A stretch of DNA of 64,000 nt, taken from Comamonadaceae bacterium. Lineage in GTDB: Bacteria > Pseudomonadota > Gammaproteobacteria > Burkholderiales > Burkholderiaceae_C. The first letter of the stretch is position 1. The number at the start of each line of letters is the position of its first letter. The position numbers were made by a program, and so were the translations under genes. The notes under the pieces were generated by a model, which was given only the letters and a program-made list of their open reading frames with translations, ran no database searches and had not been told where the DNA came from. The DNA is taken from NCBI GenBank assembly GCA_027483665.1, contig JAIXUC010000001.1:56405-120404 (forward strand), read 5' to 3'. Positions 24,041-31,697 of the stretch are shown one piece after another.

Positions 24041-24451
24041 ATGAAGCATCTGTTTTTGGTTTGGGCCGCGATGACGGCCACCATGCTGGTCGTCGACCTC
24101 TTGTGGCTGGGCGTTATCGCCAAGCCGATTTATCAGGAAGGCATTGGCCACCTGATGACGCCCAAGCCACGCCTGGAAGCGGCGGCGCTGTTTTATGCGC
24201 TCTACCCGCTGGGTGCAATGCTGTTCGTGTTGGTCTTGCCCGCCCACCAGAACGACTGGCTTCGCGTGCTGGGAATAGGCGCGCTGTTCGGCTTTTTCGC
24301 CTATGCCACCTATGACCTGACCAACCTCGCCACGCTGCGCGATTGGCCATGGCGCTTGGCGCTCATCGACATGCTTTGGGGCAGTGCCCTCACAGCCCTG
24401 ATGTCAGCGGCCGGACTTGCTGTGCTGAAGGCGGTGCGCCCTCTGCAGTGA
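24041..24451 (+). CDS. DUF2177 family membrane protein
   Basis: The protein is 136 aa with four hydrophobic helices and the family pattern MTATMLVVDLLWLG, YPLGAMLFVLVLP, and GALFGFFAYATYDLTNLATLRDWPWRLALIDMLWG. DUF2177 proteins are conserved four-helix inner-membrane proteins of unknown function. The ATG touches the T-run of the preceding terminator and has no ribosome-binding site, so translation must begin on a leaderless transcript or on read-through RNA. The 3' end overlaps the convergent gene at 24390 by 62 bp. Confidence 0.85.
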   Translation: MKHLFLVWAAMTATMLVVDLLWLGVIAKPIYQEGIGHLMTPKPRLEAAALFYALYPLGAMLFVLVLPAHQNDWLRVLGIGALFGFFAYATYDLTNLATLRDWPWRLALIDMLWGSALTALMSAAGLAVLKAVRPLQ

Positions 24452-24971
24452 AGTCCATTTGCGCCTGCGCCAGATCGGGCTGTTGACCCTGCGGTGTGTC
24501 GGCATAAGACGGCGTTGTCTGTTCCTGCGCTTGATGCTGGCGCAACCCGACGTTGGGGTCGATACCAATCAACTCTTCGACCACGAAGGTTCCGTAACGA
24601 TGCGCGGCCACGGCTGCGCCGCTGCGCAGCAACTCGGCCACCATGCTGGTCTCTTCGTCGTCTTCGGTGTGCACCATCAAGAAGCTGCAGCCGGCTTGAG
24701 CCAGCGACAAGTGCAGACGCGCCAGCTCCAGCTCAAAGCCGAACGCGGCCATCACGCCCGCGTTGCGCAGCGAGTGTTCGGCCAAGTCAAGCATTTCGTC
24801 CGAGGTGTGGACTGCTACGCGCTTGTCGAGCAAAGCCGATGAAATGAGCGCTGCCTGGGCGCTCAGCGCGGCAGCCTGCGTCTTGAAGGCGGCAACGATG
24901 TGATCGACGGGCTTGAACACCCCAAAGACGTCGGGCATTTCAAGGGCTTCTGAATGGTCTTGCGTTTTCAT
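24390..24971 (-). CDS. Hypothetical protein, possible general-stress domain
   Basis: The protein is 193 aa with no signal peptide. The N-terminal part (VFGVFKPVDHIVAAFKTQAAALSAQAAL) resembles the start of small general-stress domains in which an N-terminal beta strand leads into a helix. The middle (LELARLHLSLAQAGCSFLMVHTEDDEETSMVAELLRSGAAV) alternates helices and strands in the style of a ferredoxin-like fold. The C-terminal 50 residues are Gln/Pro-rich. ATG 24971 is the most likely start. I do not recognise a named family with certainty. It is convergent with, and overlaps, the DUF2177 gene and is divergent from the lipoprotein at 25154. Confidence 0.65.
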   Translation of the reverse strand: MKTQDHSEALEMPDVFGVFKPVDHIVAAFKTQAAALSAQAALISSALLDKRVAVHTSDEMLDLAEHSLRNAGVMAAFGFELELARLHLSLAQAGCSFLMVHTEDDEETSMVAELLRSGAAVAAHRYGTFVVEELIGIDPNVGLRQHQAQEQTTPSYADTPQGQQPDLAQAQMDFTAEGAPPSAQQVRPLTSGL

Positions 24972-25153
24972 GGGCAAAGCATGCTGCCGGGCGCACGGTG
25001 CGGTCTGTGCGCTTGAGCACATCGGGGCCGGCGCCGCACTTCATGCAGTCGCGGTGCGCTGCCACACAGACAGCAGCGCGTCCATCGGCCACATTGGGTG
25101 CTCTTGCCAAGGCCGAATCGTCGGTTGTGCATTTGAAAACCCCAAGGATTGAT

Positions 25154-25624
25154 ATGCGCCTGCCAACAGCCCTCCCCCAGATTCGCCCAGGTCTTTTAAA
25201 CAGCTCTCAGCGCGCTCAGCCGAGCATCGATGCGAGGCACGCATCTGTTCCAAGACCAGTCTTGCTTTTGGCAGCGGGGGCATGCGCAGTGGCCTTGTTG
25301 CTGCTCTCGGCCTGCGGATCACGCCCTATCGTGATACCCGAGTTGGCGGTCGCTGAAAGCGCTGTTCGCATGGCAGACAACCCCAGCACCACAGAAAACG
25401 CGCCAGCAGAGCTGTTGGCCGCGAAGAACAAGCTGCTTTTAACCAGAGAGGCCGCAGCCCGCGGCGAGGAAGAACGTGCACTGCAAATGGCGCAACAAAC
25501 GGCACTGGACGCACAGCGCGCCACGGTGAAGGCGCAAGCGGTTCGGACCGAGCGGGCAGCGACAGAGTCGCGCAACGCGGCCCGAGCTCTGGAAGCAGAG
25601 CTGTCGCGCCAACCTGTGCAGTGA
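25154..25624 (+). CDS. DUF4398-type lipoprotein
   Basis: The protein is 156 aa. A long N-terminus precedes a hydrophobic stretch and lipobox LLSAC (Cys54). The mature part is a single helical domain (IPELAVAESAVRMADNPS, then AELLAAKNKLLLTREAAARGEEERALQMAQQT), the DUF4398 pattern, which is thought to bind near peptidoglycan or the outer membrane. AAGGA lies just upstream of the ATG. The stop is 44 bp before the OmpA-like gene, whose N-terminal half has the same domain, so the pair probably arose by duplication and works together. Confidence 0.82.
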   Translation: MRLPTALPQIRPGLLNSSQRAQPSIDARHASVPRPVLLLAAGACAVALLLLSACGSRPIVIPELAVAESAVRMADNPSTTENAPAELLAAKNKLLLTREAAARGEEERALQMAQQTALDAQRATVKAQAVRTERAATESRNAARALEAELSRQPVQ

Positions 25625-25668
25625 TGGCAGGCCCAACCCAGAACCAACCAACGCCACCAAGGAACCTT

Positions 25669-26601
25669 ATGCGCATACCTAACCACTCCGCCATCGCCGC
25701 TGCTGTTTTGCTCAGTCTGGCAGCTTGCAGCACCGCACCCACCCAAAACATGGCGCTGACTCAGGCGCGTCAGGGCTACGACACCGCTCGAGCCGATACC
25801 CGCGTGGGAAGCTTGGCCGCCACCGAGCTGCAGCGCGCTGGCGACACCTTGCAGCAAGCCGAGCAGGCTTGGTCAGACCGCAAGCCCGAGGCCACTGTGA
25901 ACCACCTGGCCTACATGGCCATGCAGCGAACGCAGATTGCTCAGGACACTGCAGCAGGCCGCGCAGCCCAAGCGGTGGTCGACAACGCCGCTGCCGAGCG
26001 CAACGCTGCCTTGCTGGCGCAGCGAACGCGCCAGTTGCAGTCGGCGCAGCAAACCGCAGCCAACGCGCAGGACAGCAGCGCACGCAACGCACTCGCAGCA
26101 GACGCCGCCACCGAGCAGGCCCGCCAAGCCGACGCACGTGCCTTGCAAGACCAGCAACGTCTGGCTATGGGCCAGGCCCGCATCAACAGCATGCAAGCGG
26201 AGTTGCTGGCCTTGCAAGCCACGCGCACCCCGCGTGGCATGGTGGTGACGCTGCCCGACGTGTTGTTCGACAACGCCACCTCCACGCTGCGGGTCGGCGG
26301 CATTCGAACCATCGTGAAGCTGGCGGACTTTCTGAAGGCCGATGCCAGCCGAACCGTGTCCATTGAAGGACACACCGACAGCAACGGCTCCGCCCAGTCC
26401 AACGTTGCACTTTCACAGCGCAGGGCCGATGCGGTTCAAGCGGCCCTGCTGAGCATGGGCGTCAGCGCGGGCCAGGTCAAGACGGTTGCGTTGGGTGAGG
26501 ACGTGCCAGTCTCCAGCAACGACAGCGCTTCGGGCCGGCAGATGAACCGCCGCGTCGAAGTCATTTTCTCGGACGACATGCGTCCGATTTCTTCCAATTA
26601 A
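25669..26601 (+). CDS. OmpA-family lipoprotein with N-terminal DUF4398 domain
   Basis: The protein is 310 aa. Lipobox LSLAAC puts the acylated Cys at 20. A helical DUF4398-type region (about 28-100) and a long Ala/Gln coiled coil (100-190) lead to the OmpA C-terminal peptidoglycan-binding domain (about 200-305), with VLFDNATSTLRVGG, IEGHTDSNGSAQSNVALSQRRADAV and NRRVEVIF. It should tether the outer membrane to the cell wall. ATG 25669 has AAGGA 6 nt upstream. It is the second gene of an operon that probably continues into the YeaQ-like gene 15 bp downstream. Confidence 0.92.
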   Translation: MRIPNHSAIAAAVLLSLAACSTAPTQNMALTQARQGYDTARADTRVGSLAATELQRAGDTLQQAEQAWSDRKPEATVNHLAYMAMQRTQIAQDTAAGRAAQAVVDNAAAERNAALLAQRTRQLQSAQQTAANAQDSSARNALAADAATEQARQADARALQDQQRLAMGQARINSMQAELLALQATRTPRGMVVTLPDVLFDNATSTLRVGGIRTIVKLADFLKADASRTVSIEGHTDSNGSAQSNVALSQRRADAVQAALLSMGVSAGQVKTVALGEDVPVSSNDSASGRQMNRRVEVIFSDDMRPISSN

Positions 26602-26616
26602 CTCAAGGGGTTTGCA

Positions 26617-26871
26617 ATGAATCTGATCGTTTGGCTGGTAGTGGGTGGCTTGGTCGGCTGGGCTGCCAGCGTGTTGATGGGCGGCGGCGGACAGGGCATC
26701 CTGATCAACGTGCTGGTGGGCGTCGCGGGCGCTTTCATCGGCGGCTACTTCTTTAGCCCCATGATGGGCAGCACGATCAACGATGGCAACTTCAGCTTGC
26801 CTTCTTTGCTGGTGTCCTTGCTGGGCGCCGTGGTCTTGCTGTTTGTGCTGCGGCTGGTCCGACGCGTTTGA
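26617..26871 (+). CDS. GlsB/YeaQ/YmgE family stress-response membrane protein
   Basis: The protein is 84 aa with three hydrophobic helices and the family signature LIVWLVVGGLVGWAASVLMGGGGQG, then LINVLVGVAGAFIGGYFF. These transglycosylase-associated proteins are small inner-membrane proteins induced by stress. AAGGGG at about 26605 precedes the ATG. A bidirectional terminator follows 48 bp downstream. Confidence 0.93.
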   Translation: MNLIVWLVVGGLVGWAASVLMGGGGQGILINVLVGVAGAFIGGYFFSPMMGSTINDGNFSLPSLLVSLLGAVVLLFVLRLVRRV

Positions 26872-26919
26872 AGCTGTCAGGAAAAGCCGGCGCCTGACAC
26901 CACATCAGGCACTGCCAAA

Positions 26920-26943
26920 CGGGCTCCGCAAGGAGCCCGTTTC
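26920..26943. terminator. Bidirectional intrinsic terminator
   Basis: CGGGCTCC (26920-26927) pairs with GGAGCCCG (26932-26939) around GCAA. TTT follows on the plus side and AAAC precedes it, so it can serve both the plus-strand operon and the minus-strand hydroxylase gene that converges on it. Confidence 0.7.
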
Positions 26944-27487
26944 ATTGGTCGGTGCGAAGCACCCTGTCCCAGAGTCCGGTGGTCACGCCAAAGCGTGATA
27001 GGCCGCGGCCGGGCATGTGGTGAACCGCGTGCGATTGTTTGCGCTGGCTTAGCCAGGCACTGCGACAGCGCCCGTGGTGCAAGGTGTGGTGCATCCATGA
27101 GTAGGCCAGGTAGCCCAGCAAAAAGCCGCTGCTCAAAGCGCCAGCAACCCAGCTGCCAGCCAGCACCCACAAGGGCGTGCCGATCAGGGCGACCATCAAC
27201 GCGGCATTGATGGCGGTGGGCGTGCCGATCAGGGCGGTGGGCCTCGCATGGTGCTGGGCGTGCCATTCGCTGAAGGGCCTCAAACCGTGCAGCACGAAGC
27301 GGTGCAGCAGGTACTCGGCAGCGCTCCAGGCGGCTGTGCCGACAGCGACCAGCACCAAGGTGGGCGCGAGTGACGAGGCGGGCATGGTCAGGGCGGTCCA
27401 AGTGGCCGTAGCAACCAGGGCCGAGCCGAAGAACAACGAGTCCAGCGTTTGAGCGCGGGGGCTGTGTTCGAAAGAAAAGGCGGGCAT
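26942..27487 (-). CDS. Fatty acid hydroxylase / sterol desaturase superfamily protein
   Basis: The protein is 181 aa with about four membrane spans and the histidine clusters that bind the diiron centre: HRFVLH (about 61-66), HAQHH (about 77-81), HHTLHH and HAVHH. The spacing matches the superfamily of fatty acid hydroxylases, sterol desaturases and carotene hydroxylases. It is smaller than most carotenoid hydroxylases except CrtZ-like ones. Start ATG 27487 has CAGGA a few bases upstream. The substrate is not evident. Its stop lies inside the shared terminator. Confidence 0.85.
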   Translation of the reverse strand: MPAFSFEHSPRAQTLDSLFFGSALVATATWTALTMPASSLAPTLVLVAVGTAAWSAAEYLLHRFVLHGLRPFSEWHAQHHARPTALIGTPTAINAALMVALIGTPLWVLAGSWVAGALSSGFLLGYLAYSWMHHTLHHGRCRSAWLSQRKQSHAVHHMPGRGLSRFGVTTGLWDRVLRTDQ

Positions 27488-27613
27488 TGTCGTCCTGAGC
27501 AAAAGTCAGCCCCGAGCATCGCGGCCCGCACCTGCGATGGTCTGTACCGCAACGCACCGACATGGCGAGGCAGACCGGGCATCGTATGGATTCCCACTTT
27601 TTTGGAGATCCCT

Positions 27614-27961
27614 ATGAACACCACTCTCAAATCACGCTCAGGCAAATTCAGTGCTGCTCTGCCGCGCGCCTTGGCTTTGGCCACTCTGATGTCACTCGGC
27701 CTGATGGCCGGTTGCGCAGGAACGGCCAAAACCGAAAGCACAGGCGAGTACATCGACGACACGATGATCACCGGCAAGGTGAAGTCCGCGATCTTGAACG
27801 ACGCATCGTTGAAGTCTTCGGAAATCAACGTGGAAACTTTCAAAGGCCGCGTCCAGTTGAGCGGCTTTGTCAACAGCCAAGCCGATGTCGACCGCGCTGT
27901 CATGGTGACCCGATCGGTCACAGGCGTGACGACAGTCAGCAACGTCATGCGCGTCAAGTAA
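27614..27961 (+). CDS. BON-domain lipoprotein
   Basis: The protein is 115 aa. Signal peptide with lipobox LMAGC (Cys34) and then one BON domain (IDDTMITGKVKSAILNDASLKSSEINVETFKGRVQLSGFVNS), typical of OsmY/DolP-like proteins that bind phospholipid at the outer membrane. GGAG lies 6 nt before the ATG. It is the first of two small stress-type genes ahead of a Crp/Fnr regulator. Confidence 0.92.
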   Translation: MNTTLKSRSGKFSAALPRALALATLMSLGLMAGCAGTAKTESTGEYIDDTMITGKVKSAILNDASLKSSEINVETFKGRVQLSGFVNSQADVDRAVMVTRSVTGVTTVSNVMRVK

Positions 27962-27980
27962 GCACCAGCCTTGCCCCCGC

Positions 27981-28020
27981 CAACGCCTGCGCGCGCCCAC
28001 CGTGTGCAGGCGTTTTCTTT
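27981..28020 (+). terminator. Intrinsic terminator after the BON gene
   Basis: AACGCCTGC (27982-27990) pairs with GCAGGCGTT (28006-28014), followed by TTCTTTT. The loop also holds GCGCGC. It lies 20 bp after the BON stop and before the DUF883-like gene. Confidence 0.75.
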
Positions 28021-28054
28021 TCTCATCAGCCCCGCCCCTCCTTCAGGAAACATC

Positions 28055-28390
28055 ATGACTTCTGATATCAAAAATAGCCCATCACGGCCACTCGTCGACA
28101 ACGGCGAGGCGGCGCGCAACAGCGTGCGCTCCAGCCTTGACGGTGCAGCCAACGCCGTACGCCCTGCGTTCTCGCACATGAGCGAACGAGCACACGACGC
28201 ACTCGATGCCGCGACCGAGCAAGTCGAGCGAGTCGGCTCGCGCTTGCGCGACGACGGCCGCGCTTTGTGGGATGCACCAGAAACCGCACTGAAAGCAGTG
28301 CGCGTACAAGTGCGCGACCGCCCGATGGCCATGCTGGGAGCAGCCGTGGCTTTGGGCTTCATCGCCAGTTGGCTCATGAACCGCCGCTGA
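28055..28390 (+). CDS. DUF883/ElaB-YqjD-like membrane-anchored protein
   Basis: The protein is 111 aa. An amphipathic helical region (residues 15-85, ALDAATEQVERVGSRLRDDGRALW) is followed by a single C-terminal membrane span (PMAMLGAAVALGFIASWLMNRR). This is the layout of ElaB/YqjD/YgaM proteins, which bind ribosomes or the membrane in stationary phase. CAGGAAA lies 5 nt before the ATG. The assignment rests on layout rather than strong sequence motifs. Confidence 0.75.
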   Translation: MTSDIKNSPSRPLVDNGEAARNSVRSSLDGAANAVRPAFSHMSERAHDALDAATEQVERVGSRLRDDGRALWDAPETALKAVRVQVRDRPMAMLGAAVALGFIASWLMNRR

Positions 28391-28580
28391 TCAAAACCCG
28401 TTCGAACGCACCAAGGCTGCGGAGCGTCATGCTTTGGCGCTGACTTTGGTGTTGTATTTGTGTCAATGAGTGTTCGCCAACGTACAGACGCACAAAGTCC
28501 ACGCCCTACTATCTTGCATGGGCTTTGCGCGTTGAAGAGACAAACGTTTCTGTGTGCATGGCCCGCCTACCAGGCGATCC

Positions 28581-29306
28581 ATGTCAGAACCCCAGGCCCA
28601 CCCGGCCCTGCAAAACCAGTTGCTTGCTTCACTTCCGCCCAGCGAGTGGGCCAAGTGGCTGGAGCACCTCGAACCGGTAGACATGCCGCTCGGGCAGGTC
28701 ATCTATGAGTCGGGCGTCACGCTCAACCACGCTTACTTTCCGACGACAGCCATTGTCTCGATGCTGTATGTACTGGAGAACGGCGCATCGGCAGAAATAG
28801 CGGTGGTGGGCTTCGAAGGCATTGTGGGCATTTCGCTGTTCATGGGCGGCGGCTCCACCCCTAGCCGTGGCGTGGTGCAAAGCGCAGGCAAGGGCTATCG
28901 CCTGCGGGCCAGCTTCATCAAGAGCGAGTTCGACCGCTCCGGGCCGGTGCTGCATTTGCTGCTGCGCTACACGCAAGCACTCATTACACAAATGTCACAA
29001 ACAGCGGTGTGCAACCGCCACCACTCGCTCGACCAGCAGCTGTGCCGGTGGCTCCTGCTCAGTCTGGACCGCTTGCAGGGGTTGGACTTGGTGATGACGC
29101 AAGAGCTGATCGCCAACATGCTGGGTGTGCGCCGCGAAGGCGTTACGGAGGCCGCGCTGAAGCTGCAGCGCGAAGGCCTCATCCGCTATGCCAGAGGTCA
29201 TATCAAAGTGCTCGACCGCAAAGCGCTGGAAGCCCGCACCTGCGAGTGTTACGAGGTGGTGCGCCGCGAGTACGAGCGGCTCTTGCCTCCCAACATCGCC
29301 ACCTGA
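28581..29306 (+). CDS. Crp/Fnr-family transcriptional regulator
   Basis: The protein is 241 aa. A cyclic-nucleotide-binding-like beta barrel (about 20-120, PLGQVIYESGVTLNHAYFPTTAIVS, FEGIVGISLFMGGGST) is followed by a long dimer helix and a C-terminal helix-turn-helix (LVMTQELIANMLGVRREGVTEAALKLQREGLI). It lacks the N-terminal cysteine set of oxygen-sensing FNR. In the HTH the key specificity residues read RREGV rather than the RxTVS of Crp/Fnr, so its DNA site will differ from the classic one. Similar regulators sit next to small stress genes in other beta-proteobacteria. The start is ATG 28581; 28554 is an alternative. Confidence 0.9.
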   Translation: MSEPQAHPALQNQLLASLPPSEWAKWLEHLEPVDMPLGQVIYESGVTLNHAYFPTTAIVSMLYVLENGASAEIAVVGFEGIVGISLFMGGGSTPSRGVVQSAGKGYRLRASFIKSEFDRSGPVLHLLLRYTQALITQMSQTAVCNRHHSLDQQLCRWLLLSLDRLQGLDLVMTQELIANMLGVRREGVTEAALKLQREGLIRYARGHIKVLDRKALEARTCECYEVVRREYERLLPPNIAT

Positions 29307-29404
29307 ACCCATGCACCGGCCCGTGTGCGTCAGCGCACGGTCGGCGAAGGTATCGGGTAGCAAACTGACCCTCCAGTGCTGTTACCCAGAATCAGGAGAT
29401 CTCG

Positions 29405-30904
29405 ATGAACGTTCGCGACAACACAGCAGCCCCACCCACCGCTGAGAGCAGTGGCTCCCCCAACCTGCCTGTTCAGCGCCATTCGTTGTGGGGCCCAGAG
29501 ACCGCGCGCAGCTTGCACTTCTTCGCCATCGGCGAACAACGCATGCCGATGCCTCTGATTCATGCCATGGCCTGGATCAAATGGGGCGCTGCGCAAGCGC
29601 ACGAAGCGCTGGGCCTGTTGGACGCCCCGCGCGCCCGCTGGATTGCCCAGGCTGCACTGCAAGTGGCGCAGGGCAAGCTCGACGACCAGTTCCCGCTGTC
29701 GGTGTGGCAAACAGGCTCGGGCACGCACAGCCACATGAACGTCAATGAAGTCATTGCCCGCTTGGCCAGCAGCATGCGCCGTGCGCAACGCTTGCCGGTG
29801 GTGACGATCGACGCGCATGACCACGTCAACAAAGGCCAGTCCTCCAACGACGTGTTTCCTTCGGCCATGCACATAGCGGTGGCGCTGGCCACGCGCGACC
29901 AACTGCTGCCAGCCCTGCATCTGCTGCGCAGCCACCTGGCCCTGCAAGCACACGCTTGGCGCAGCGCCATGAAAGTGGGCAGAACGCACATGCAAGACGC
30001 TGTGCCCATCGCCCTGGGTGATGAGTTTGCAGCGCACGCGGCGCAGTTGTCTTTGTGCGAAGGCAGTCTGTGCCATTCGCTGGAAGCGATTCATGCCATT
30101 GCCTTGGGTGGCACGGCAGTGGGCAACGGTCTGGGAAGCCATCCAGAGCTGGCTCAGCGCGTGGTGGGGCATCTCAATGAGCGCCTGCATCTGCCGCTGA
30201 GGCTGGCTACCAATCGGCTGGCCGCCACCGCTGGTCAGGAAGCCATGGTGGCTTGGCACAGCTCGCTGCGGATGTTGGCCATCGCCCTCATGAAGATTGC
30301 TGGCGACCTGCGTCTGATGGGCAGCGGCCCGAGGGCCGGTCTGGGTGAGCTGCAATTGCCCGGAAACGAACCCGGCAGCTCGATGATGCCGGGCAAGGTC
30401 AACCCGAGCCAGATCGAGGCGCTTTGCATGGTGTGCGCGCAAGTCATGGGGCACGACATGGCCATTGGCATAGCGGCCTGTCAGGGGCAGCTTGAACTCA
30501 ACACCTACAAACCACTCATTGCGTTCAATGCGCTGGACAGCGCAAGGCTGTTGTCTGACGCGATGGACAGCTTTGCCAGGCATTGCGTGGCTGGCCTGAA
30601 GGCCGACTTGCCGCACATGGCGCACGTGCTGGAGCAATCGCTTTGCGATGTGATGGCACTGGTGCCGCACCTGGGCCACGAAGAGGCGGCACGCATCGCT
30701 CGCCATGCGCAGACCGAGGGCGTCAGCTTGAAGGAAGCTGCGTGGGCCGTGGCCGACGTGGAAGCCGCGCTGTTCGACACCTGGGTTCTGGCCACGCGCG
30801 ATGGTCACACGGCGCTGCGCACCCCCGTTGCCAAGGCGGAGTCGGCCAACGACTCTGCGCCAGCCGCATTGGAATCCATGCCTGGGCTGCTGGGCGCACG
30901 CTGA
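29405..30904 (+). CDS. fumC: Class II fumarate hydratase
   Basis: Interconverts fumarate and malate without an iron-sulfur cluster. The protein is 499 aa, longer than the usual 460-467 because of short N- and C-terminal extensions. Superfamily blocks are VWQTGSGTHSHMNVNEVIA, NKGQSSNDVFPSAMHIA, KVGRTHMQDAVPIALGDEF and the catalytic loop PGSSMMPGKVNPSQ. In E. coli FumC the corresponding blocks read TGSGTQSNMNVNEV, SQSSNDVFPT and GSSIMPGKVNPTQ, so this is a somewhat diverged member. The catalytic Ser in GSSMMPG and the His in GRTHMQDA are both kept. AGGAG lies 6 nt before the ATG. Confidence 0.92.
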   Translation: MNVRDNTAAPPTAESSGSPNLPVQRHSLWGPETARSLHFFAIGEQRMPMPLIHAMAWIKWGAAQAHEALGLLDAPRARWIAQAALQVAQGKLDDQFPLSVWQTGSGTHSHMNVNEVIARLASSMRRAQRLPVVTIDAHDHVNKGQSSNDVFPSAMHIAVALATRDQLLPALHLLRSHLALQAHAWRSAMKVGRTHMQDAVPIALGDEFAAHAAQLSLCEGSLCHSLEAIHAIALGGTAVGNGLGSHPELAQRVVGHLNERLHLPLRLATNRLAATAGQEAMVAWHSSLRMLAIALMKIAGDLRLMGSGPRAGLGELQLPGNEPGSSMMPGKVNPSQIEALCMVCAQVMGHDMAIGIAACQGQLELNTYKPLIAFNALDSARLLSDAMDSFARHCVAGLKADLPHMAHVLEQSLCDVMALVPHLGHEEAARIARHAQTEGVSLKEAAWAVADVEAALFDTWVLATRDGHTALRTPVAKAESANDSAPAALESMPGLLGAR

Positions 30905-31015
30905 GCAAAGTGCATGGCCCATCGAAGGGTCGGAGCGCGCCTGCGTTCCACAGCGCACAGACCAACGGCCACGGCTGTTGGAACATGACGCCGAGCAGCA
31001 GCTTTCTCGGCTTTA

Positions 31016-31064
31016 ACCCGCAGGCCTCACCCGCAGGCTTCATCCCGCAGGCTCTTCCCCGCAG
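31016..31064. repeat. Short tandem repeat upstream of the ferritin-like gene
   Basis: Four near-copies of a CCCGCAGGCTTCA-like unit (CCCGCAGGCCTCA, CCCGCAGGCTTCAT, CCCGCAGGCTCTTC, CCCGCAG) stand head to tail and end about 15 bp before the ATG. They occupy the expected 5' untranslated leader. Confidence 0.6.
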
Positions 31065-31079
31065 CACAGGACCCTCACC

Positions 31080-31631
31080 ATGAAAACCTCAGCACCAACC
31101 CTCACCGACGTCGCCACCTTGCGCAAACAGGCGAGAAAGCACATCAGCCAAGGTGCAGTGACCGCTGGCTACAGCGCAGACCGCGAACAGGTGCTGCGCA
31201 TGCTCAATGAAGCGCTGGCCACCGAAATCGTTTGCGTGCTGCGCTATCGACGCCACCACTTCATGGCGCGCGGCATCCACGGGCAGAGCGTGGGCGCGGA
31301 GTTCCTGATCCACTCCAACGAGGAGCAAGGCCACGCCGACTTGTTAGCCGGGCGCATCGTTCAGCTGGGCGGTGAGCCCGACTTTTCTCCAGACCATTTG
31401 CGCGAACGCAGCCACGCGGAATATGTGGCAGGCGACACGCTGGCCGACATGATTCGAGAAAACCTGGTGGCCGAGCGCATCGCCATCGACAGCTACCGCG
31501 ACATGGTGCGCTACTTGGGAGACCAGGACAGCACCACCAGCGACTTGCTCAAAGGCATCTTGGCGGTGGAAGAAGAACATGCCGACGAACTGGCGGACTT
31601 GCTTGAAGGCATGCCAGCCCAAGTGGCTTAG
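31080..31631 (+). CDS. Ferritin-like / bacterioferritin-family protein
   Basis: A four-helix diiron protein of 183 aa. The ligand set is visible as NEALATEIVCVLRYRRHHF, EEQGHADLLAGRI, ENLVAERIAIDSYRDMV and EEEHADELADLL, i.e. two ExxH pairs plus two bridging glutamates. It lacks the haem-ligand methionine environment of classic bacterioferritin and the Dps N-terminus. Likely role: iron storage or peroxide protection. A stem-like dyad follows the stop. Confidence 0.87.
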   Translation: MKTSAPTLTDVATLRKQARKHISQGAVTAGYSADREQVLRMLNEALATEIVCVLRYRRHHFMARGIHGQSVGAEFLIHSNEEQGHADLLAGRIVQLGGEPDFSPDHLRERSHAEYVAGDTLADMIRENLVAERIAIDSYRDMVRYLGDQDSTTSDLLKGILAVEEEHADELADLLEGMPAQVA

Positions 31632-31640
31632 GGCTTAGCA

Positions 31641-31671
31641 GCGCTCAGCGGCACTCAGCGGCTCTGAGCGC
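31641..31671. terminator. Weak hairpin between convergent genes
   Basis: GCGCTCAG (31641-31648) pairs with CTGAGCGC (31664-31671). No T-run follows, so it is at best a weak or factor-assisted terminator between the ferritin-like and MATE genes. Confidence 0.4.
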
Positions 31672-31697
31672 CTGCAGGGGACCGCGGGCCTGCGGTT

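Noticed and set aside
28440..28480. FNR-like box near TTGTATTTGTGTCAAT upstream of the Crp/Fnr gene
   Set aside because: Only a partial half-site match to TTGAT-N4-ATCAA; too weak to call.
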